Assembly (NCBI GenBank): GCA_030066455.1
Contig: JASJBQ010000270.1
Span: 1 to 6,533, forward strand
DNA length: 6,533 nucleotides
Source of the DNA: Desulfobacterales bacterium
Lineage (GTDB): Bacteria > Desulfobacterota > Desulfobacteria > Desulfobacterales > UBA5852
Reading direction: 5' to 3'
Made by a program: the position numbers and the translations under genes. Position 1 is the first letter of the stretch. Each line of letters opens with the position of its first letter. Positions 1 to 6,000 of the stretch are shown piece by piece. The notes beneath the pieces are model-generated. The model ran no database searches, was not told the origin of the DNA, and was given only the letters and a program-made list of their open reading frames with translations.

Positions 1-3000
1 TTGTCGACTGGTGGCATACGGATTGGAGCCGTCGGCAGGCGCTGACCTTCGATAATTCCGGTCAGCCGGACACCTTGACCGATTTTCCGGTTCTCGTGCA
101 GCTCAACAGCGGCAATATTGACTACGCCCAGACCCAGGCCAACGGTGCGGACCTCCGCTTCATCGCTGCCGACGGAACGCAATTGGCCCACGAGATCGTG
201 AAATGGGACGAGCTGGGCGATTCCTACGTTTGGGTGAAAGTGCCTCAGATCACCGGAGGATCGAATACGGATTCAATCATGATGTACTACGGCAATACCG
301 CGGCGCCGGACGCACAGGATTCCGCGGGTGTCTGGTCCAGCAACTTCGCCGCCGTTTACCATCTTGAAAACGACTTGAACGACGCGACCGCCAACGCCAA
401 CCACGGTGTCAATTCAGGATCGACGAATGCGGGCGGCCAGGTCGGCGACGGCCGGCTTTTTGACGGCATCGACGATTATGGAAATCTTGGTTCCGCATCG
501 AGCGTGGACGATATCTTTGACGGTGGTGCCACCATCTCCGCGTGGATCAATCCCACTAGTTGGGGAGAAGGCGGATTCGGCCGTATTCTCGACAAGGCCG
601 ACAACCTCGTCACCAATCGCAACGGCTGGGCCTTTGAAATATACGACGGAAACGGATCGCTCCTGTTCCAGCACGGATTCACCGGGGCCATTGGAAACTG
701 GATCTCACCGGCCAACTCGATCAACCTGGGGCAGTGGCAGCACGTGGCCGTGGTGTTTGACAGCGGCTCGGATGCCAACGACCCGAAACTCTACATCAAT
801 GGGGTCGAACAGGTAGTCACGGAAATCGATACGCCATCTGGCACTTACCGCAGCGACGCCGACATCGATCTCACTTTGGGGAACTACTCGCAGGATACCA
901 ACAGGACCTTCGATGGCATTCTCGATGATGTTCGTATATCCCGCACACAGCGTTCGGCCGACTGGATTGCCGCGGAACACCTGTCGATGACGGGCGCCTT
1001 TGTGAGTTTGGGCGGCGAAGAACCCGCACCGGCCACCGGTGGTTTGCTAAGCAATGATTCCGATGCTGACGGGGATCCGCTGAGCGTTACACTGGTTAGC
1101 GGGCCGAATCACGCGCAATCTTTCACGCTCAATAAAGACGGCACTTTCAATTATACCCCCACAGCCAATTATTATGGGAGCGATACCTTCACCTACGAGG
1201 TGAGCGACGGCAACGGTGGTACGACCCAGGCGACGGTCAACCTCACCGTCAACTCAATCACCGACGCTCCGATTGCCACTGACGACCCCGGTATTTTTAG
1301 CGCTGACCTGCTGGCGCTCAATCCCCTCAGCTACTGGCGTTTGGGTGAAACGGCCGGCGCCGCCGCCGATCTGGGATCGAGCGCCAACAACGGCACGTAC
1401 AACGGGGGGGCGCTGGGCCAGCCGGGTGCCATCAACGGCGACGGCGATACGACCGTCCGGTTTGATGCCTTGAACACGGATTATGTCGCCATTGCCCATT
1501 CCGACGATTATCTCCTCGACAACGGTACGGTGCAACTGTGGTTCAATGCGGATACGGCGGCGACCGGCGATCTCCAGCATCTGTTCTCCAAGGACTCCCA
1601 GGGAGAGGACACCGGCGGCCACCTGAGCATCTATCTCAATGCCGCCGGTCGGCTGGAGGTGCGCCTCCAGAGCGATTCGTCATCTTATTATGTCACTTCA
1701 CCCTCGGCCGTCACCGCCGGGCAGTGGCACCATGTCGCCTTTACGTTCGGTGCCGGGGGCATGGCGCTCTATCTGGACGGCCAGTCCGTGGATACCAACG
1801 GCTATAGCGGCGGATTGGGGACAACCTCCGGAGACATTGGCAACCACGAACCGATCGCCATCGGCGGCGGAACACAGATCAGCGATGATCTGCTGCTCAC
1901 ACCGGCCAACCAGTTTTTCACCGGGCAAATCGACGAAGTCGCGATCGTCGGCAGCCCACTTGGCGCCCAAGCCGTGCGCGAATTGTTCGGCGCCGGGCGT
2001 CAGGATTACACCGTCGATGAAGAAAACACGCTCAATGTCGCCGCCGTGGAAGGCGTCCTGATCAACGACTTTGATGTCGAAGGTGACCCCCTGACCGTCA
2101 CCGCGATCAACGGCAGTGCGGCGAACATCGGAACACCCGTCACCCTGGCCTCGGGCGCCCGGGTCACCCTCAATGCCGATGGCAGTTTTCTATACGACCC
2201 GAACGGCCAGTTCGACGATTTAAGTCAGGGACAGACCGCCACGGATAGTTTTTCCTATGTCGCCAATGACGGCAGCACGGATTCCAACCCGGCTGCGGTG
2301 AGCATCACCATTACCGGTGTCAATGATCCACCCGTGGACCTGCAGGCGACAGCCACCACGGCGGGCGGCATCAGTTTGAACGCAGATGGCGGCAACGACG
2401 TCTACCTGGTCGCCGATAACGGCGGTGGGTTGCTCGGTGGGCTGACCACTCTGACCGTCGAGGCCTCCTTCGCGGTCAATACCCCCGCGGCGGACAACAC
2501 CGTTCTGCTATCATACGCCGACGGGACGAACGACGAAGAACTCGCGCTGTTTCTAAAAAATGACGGATCCATCTGGTTCTGCGCGCATTCACAGGGCGCG
2601 TCCCATCAAAGTACCGCCAACCAGTACCCCCAACTGTTCGACGGCGAGAAACACCATGTCGGCGCAAGCTGGGATGCATCCAGCGGTTCGGTCGTGTTTT
2701 ACGTGGACGGTCAGCAGGTCGAGTCCTTTGGCGGGTACCAGACCGGTCGGACGATAACCGGCGGCGGTGAGCTGGTTTTTGGCCAGGATCAGGATTCCGA
2801 GTTGGGCGGTTTCAATACCATCGATTTGTTTTCGGGAGTACTCCATGACGTGCGCATCTTCAACGACGTGCGCACGGCGGGTGAAATCGCCGCCAACTTC
2901 GACCAGACCCTGCCGAGCAACGAACCGGGAATGATCGCCAACTGGACGTTCAACGACCTGTCGACGGGTGGCATCGTCGTCGATGCGGTAAGCAGCAACA

Positions 3001-6000
3001 ACCTCACGGTTCAGCATGTGGGGACTGGCGGCGGATTCACCCCCAGCACGCCTGAGTTAACCCTGGAGGTTGAGGAGAATTCCCCCAACGGTACGGTGGT
3101 CGGTACGATTACCGCTAGCGACCCGGATGCCGGCGATACACTGACCTACAGTCTGCTGGACGACGCCGGCGGCCGATTCGAGATCCTGCCGGCTTCCGGG
3201 GTGATTCGCGTGGCTGACGGCTCGCTTTTGAATTACGATTCGAGCACGAGCCACAACGTTACGGTCCGCGTGAGCGACGCATTGAGCAATACCTATGACG
3301 AGGTGTTCACCATCCAGGTGACCGACCTTAATGAACCGCCCGTAGCAGTGGCCGACAGTTTTACCGTCGCTGAGGGCACCACCACCAATCTGAATCTTGC
3401 CGCCAATGACAGCGATCCGGAAAACGCTCTGGATCTTGCCAGCATTGCCATCGTTTCGGGACCCACCTACGGTTCCGTCGCGGTCAACGGCGACGGCACG
3501 GTGGACTACACCCACGACGGTACGGCGAACTTCTTGGACGCCTTTTCCTACACCATCGCCGACAACGCGTGTACCCCTTCGAATACGGTAGCGGTGGACT
3601 TGACCATCACGCCGCAGAACGATTCGCCCCTCGCCAGGCCCGACGGCGTTTATCTTGCATTCGACGGCGACGATTTCATCCGGGTGGCCGACGATGCCAG
3701 CCTGCAGATGACCAACAACGTCACCATGGAGGCCTGGATCAATCACAACGGCGGCGGGACGGGCAGCCAGCTCATCCTCAACAAAGAGGGTGAGTACGAG
3801 ATGGGCATCACCGCCGATACCGGGGAGATCAAATACGCCATCGCCGACACTACGGACAACTGGACCTGGCACAACACGGGCTACTTCGTGACAACGGGGG
3901 CGTGGACCCATGTGGCCGTTACCTTCGATGGCGTTGCCGGCGAGATCAGAACCTACATCGATGGCCAGTTGGTGGATACCCTGGCACAGCCCGGCCCCAT
4001 GGGCGATGTCTACACCATGCATAACGATCTGACCATTGGTGGTCGTGAAAACGCCACCAATCAGCGCTTTCAGGGGCAGATCGACGAGGTCCGGGTCTGG
4101 AACACCACCCGCACCCAGGGGGAGATCCAGGCCAACATGAACAACCTGCTGACGGGCGGTGAAGCCGGCCTGGCAGGCTACTGGCGACTGGATGAAGCGG
4201 GTACGGGCAGCGTGGTGGATCTCTCGGCCAACAGTAACGACGGCATCCTCGGCGGTGCCGAAGGCGCTCCCGCCACGCCCACCTATCAGGGCTATGTGAC
4301 CGATGAAGGTACGCTGCTGACCATACCCGCGCTTTCCGGTGTGTTGGCCAATGATTCCGACGAAGAAAATGATCCCTTGACCGTCTCCGAAATCAACGGA
4401 AGTACGGCGGACATCGGGATACCCTACATCCTGACCTCGGGCGCCCGGGTCACCCTCAATGCCGATGGCAGTTTCAGTTATGATCCCAATGGCCAGTTCG
4501 ATTACCTGGCCGACGGTGAAACCGCGACGGACACCTTTACCTACGTTGCCAATGACGGCAGCAATGATTCCAACCCGGCCGCGGTGACCATCACCGTTAC
4601 CGGTGTCAATGATGCCCCGGTGGCCACGGCCGACAGCTTCACGGTCGAAGAGGGCAGCACCACCACCCTGAACCTGGCCGCAAACGACACCGATGCCGAC
4701 GACGGTCTCGATCTGGCCACCATCACCATCGTTTCCGGCCCCGCCAATGGCGCCATCGTGGTCAACGGCAGCGGCACAGTGGACTACACCCACGACGGCA
4801 CCGAGAACTTCACCGACAGCTTCACCTACACGATCGACGACAACAGCGGTGTCACCTCCAACACGGTAACCGTCGATCTGACCATCACGCCGGTAAACGA
4901 TGCGCCGGTGGCCACGGCCGACAGTTTCACGGTCGACGAGGGCACCACCACCTCCCTGAACCTGGCGGCCAACGACAACGATGCGGACGACGGACTCGAT
5001 CTGGCCACCATCGCCATCGTTTCCGGTCCCACGAATGGAGCAATCATCGTCAACGGCGACGGCACCGTGGACTACACCCACGACGGCACGGAGAACTTCA
5101 CCGACGCTTTCAGCTACACCATTGACGACAACAGTGGTGCCACCTCCAACACGGTGACCGTCGATCTGACCATCACACCGGTGAACGACAACGACCCGGT
5201 GGCCTTTGACGATGCGATCACGGTGAGCGAGGGCGCGAGTGTCTCGGTCCTGGACAGCGGCGCCGCCAGCTTACTGGCCAATGACACCGATGTGGATCAG
5301 CCCAATGACGCCCTCAGTGTTTCCCTCGGGGTGGGGCCGGCCCATGGCAGTCTGACGCTGAACCCTGACGGTACCTTCAGCTATACCCACGATGGTACGG
5401 AAAATTACAGCGATGCGTTTACTTACATCCTTTCCGATGCCGACGGCGGGGTGACCGATACGGGCGCGGTGAGCATCACCGTCAACCCGATCAATGACGC
5501 CCCGACGACGTCGCAGGTAACCCTGGCCGCCATTGCCGAAGACAGCGGCGCCCGGACCATTACCCAAGCCGAGCTCCTGGGCAATGCTGCCGATGCCGAG
5601 GGGGATGCCCTCACCGCCACGGGCCTCACCATCAGCGCCGGTGGCGGCAGCCTGGTCGACAACCTGGACGGTACCTGGGACTACACACCGGCGGGCAATG
5701 ACGATACGGCCGTAAGCTTCAGCTATACCATCAGCGACGGCACCGACACAGTGGCCGGCAGCGCCACCATGGACATCACACCGGCCAATGACGCGCCGGT
5801 CCTGGGCGGCATGAACACCGGGGCGGTTACAGAAGACCTTGATCCGGACAGCGACGGACTGCTGGAAGCAACCGGCGCCCTGACCGTCGTCGATCCCGAT
5901 ACCGGGGAATCGAGCTTCCAGGCGGCGACCGTTGCCGGCACCTATGGCAGCCTCACCATCGATGCCGCCGGAAACTGGCACTACAGCGCCGACACGACCC

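Noticed and set aside
279..284. In-frame ATG ATG as a possible start of the gene
   Set aside because: These encode the MMYYGN strand inside the DUF2341-like domain, whose earlier conserved blocks are in frame upstream, and no ribosome binding site is evident.
406..816. 136-codon + strand open frame overlapping LamG1
   Set aside because: It lies in another frame of the LamG1 coding region; its Ser/Thr/Pro-rich translation matches no family, while the main frame reads a complete LamG.
1639..2061. 140-codon + strand open frame over LamG2
   Set aside because: Out-of-frame shadow; the main frame carries the LamG2 blocks GQWHHVAFTF and GQIDEVAIV across the same bases.
3057..5081. 674-codon open frame on the - strand
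   Set aside because: It mirrors the sense repeats codon for codon, has no recognisable domain, and exists because sense TTA/CTA/TCA codons are absent here. The + strand frame has unmistakable cadherin and LamG motifs.
1059..5310. Acidic loops such as NDSDADGD considered as RTX nonapeptide repeats
   Set aside because: They occur once per domain of about 95 residues, not as consecutive GGxGxDxxx nonapeptides, so they are cadherin-like calcium sites and not an RTX block.
3345..5504. Repeats considered as a CRISPR array or mobile-element repeats
   Set aside because: The periodicity is about 288-300 bp, in codon register, and encodes protein repeats with mostly synonymous or conservative changes; there are no short repeats with unique spacers and no terminal inverted repeats or transposase.
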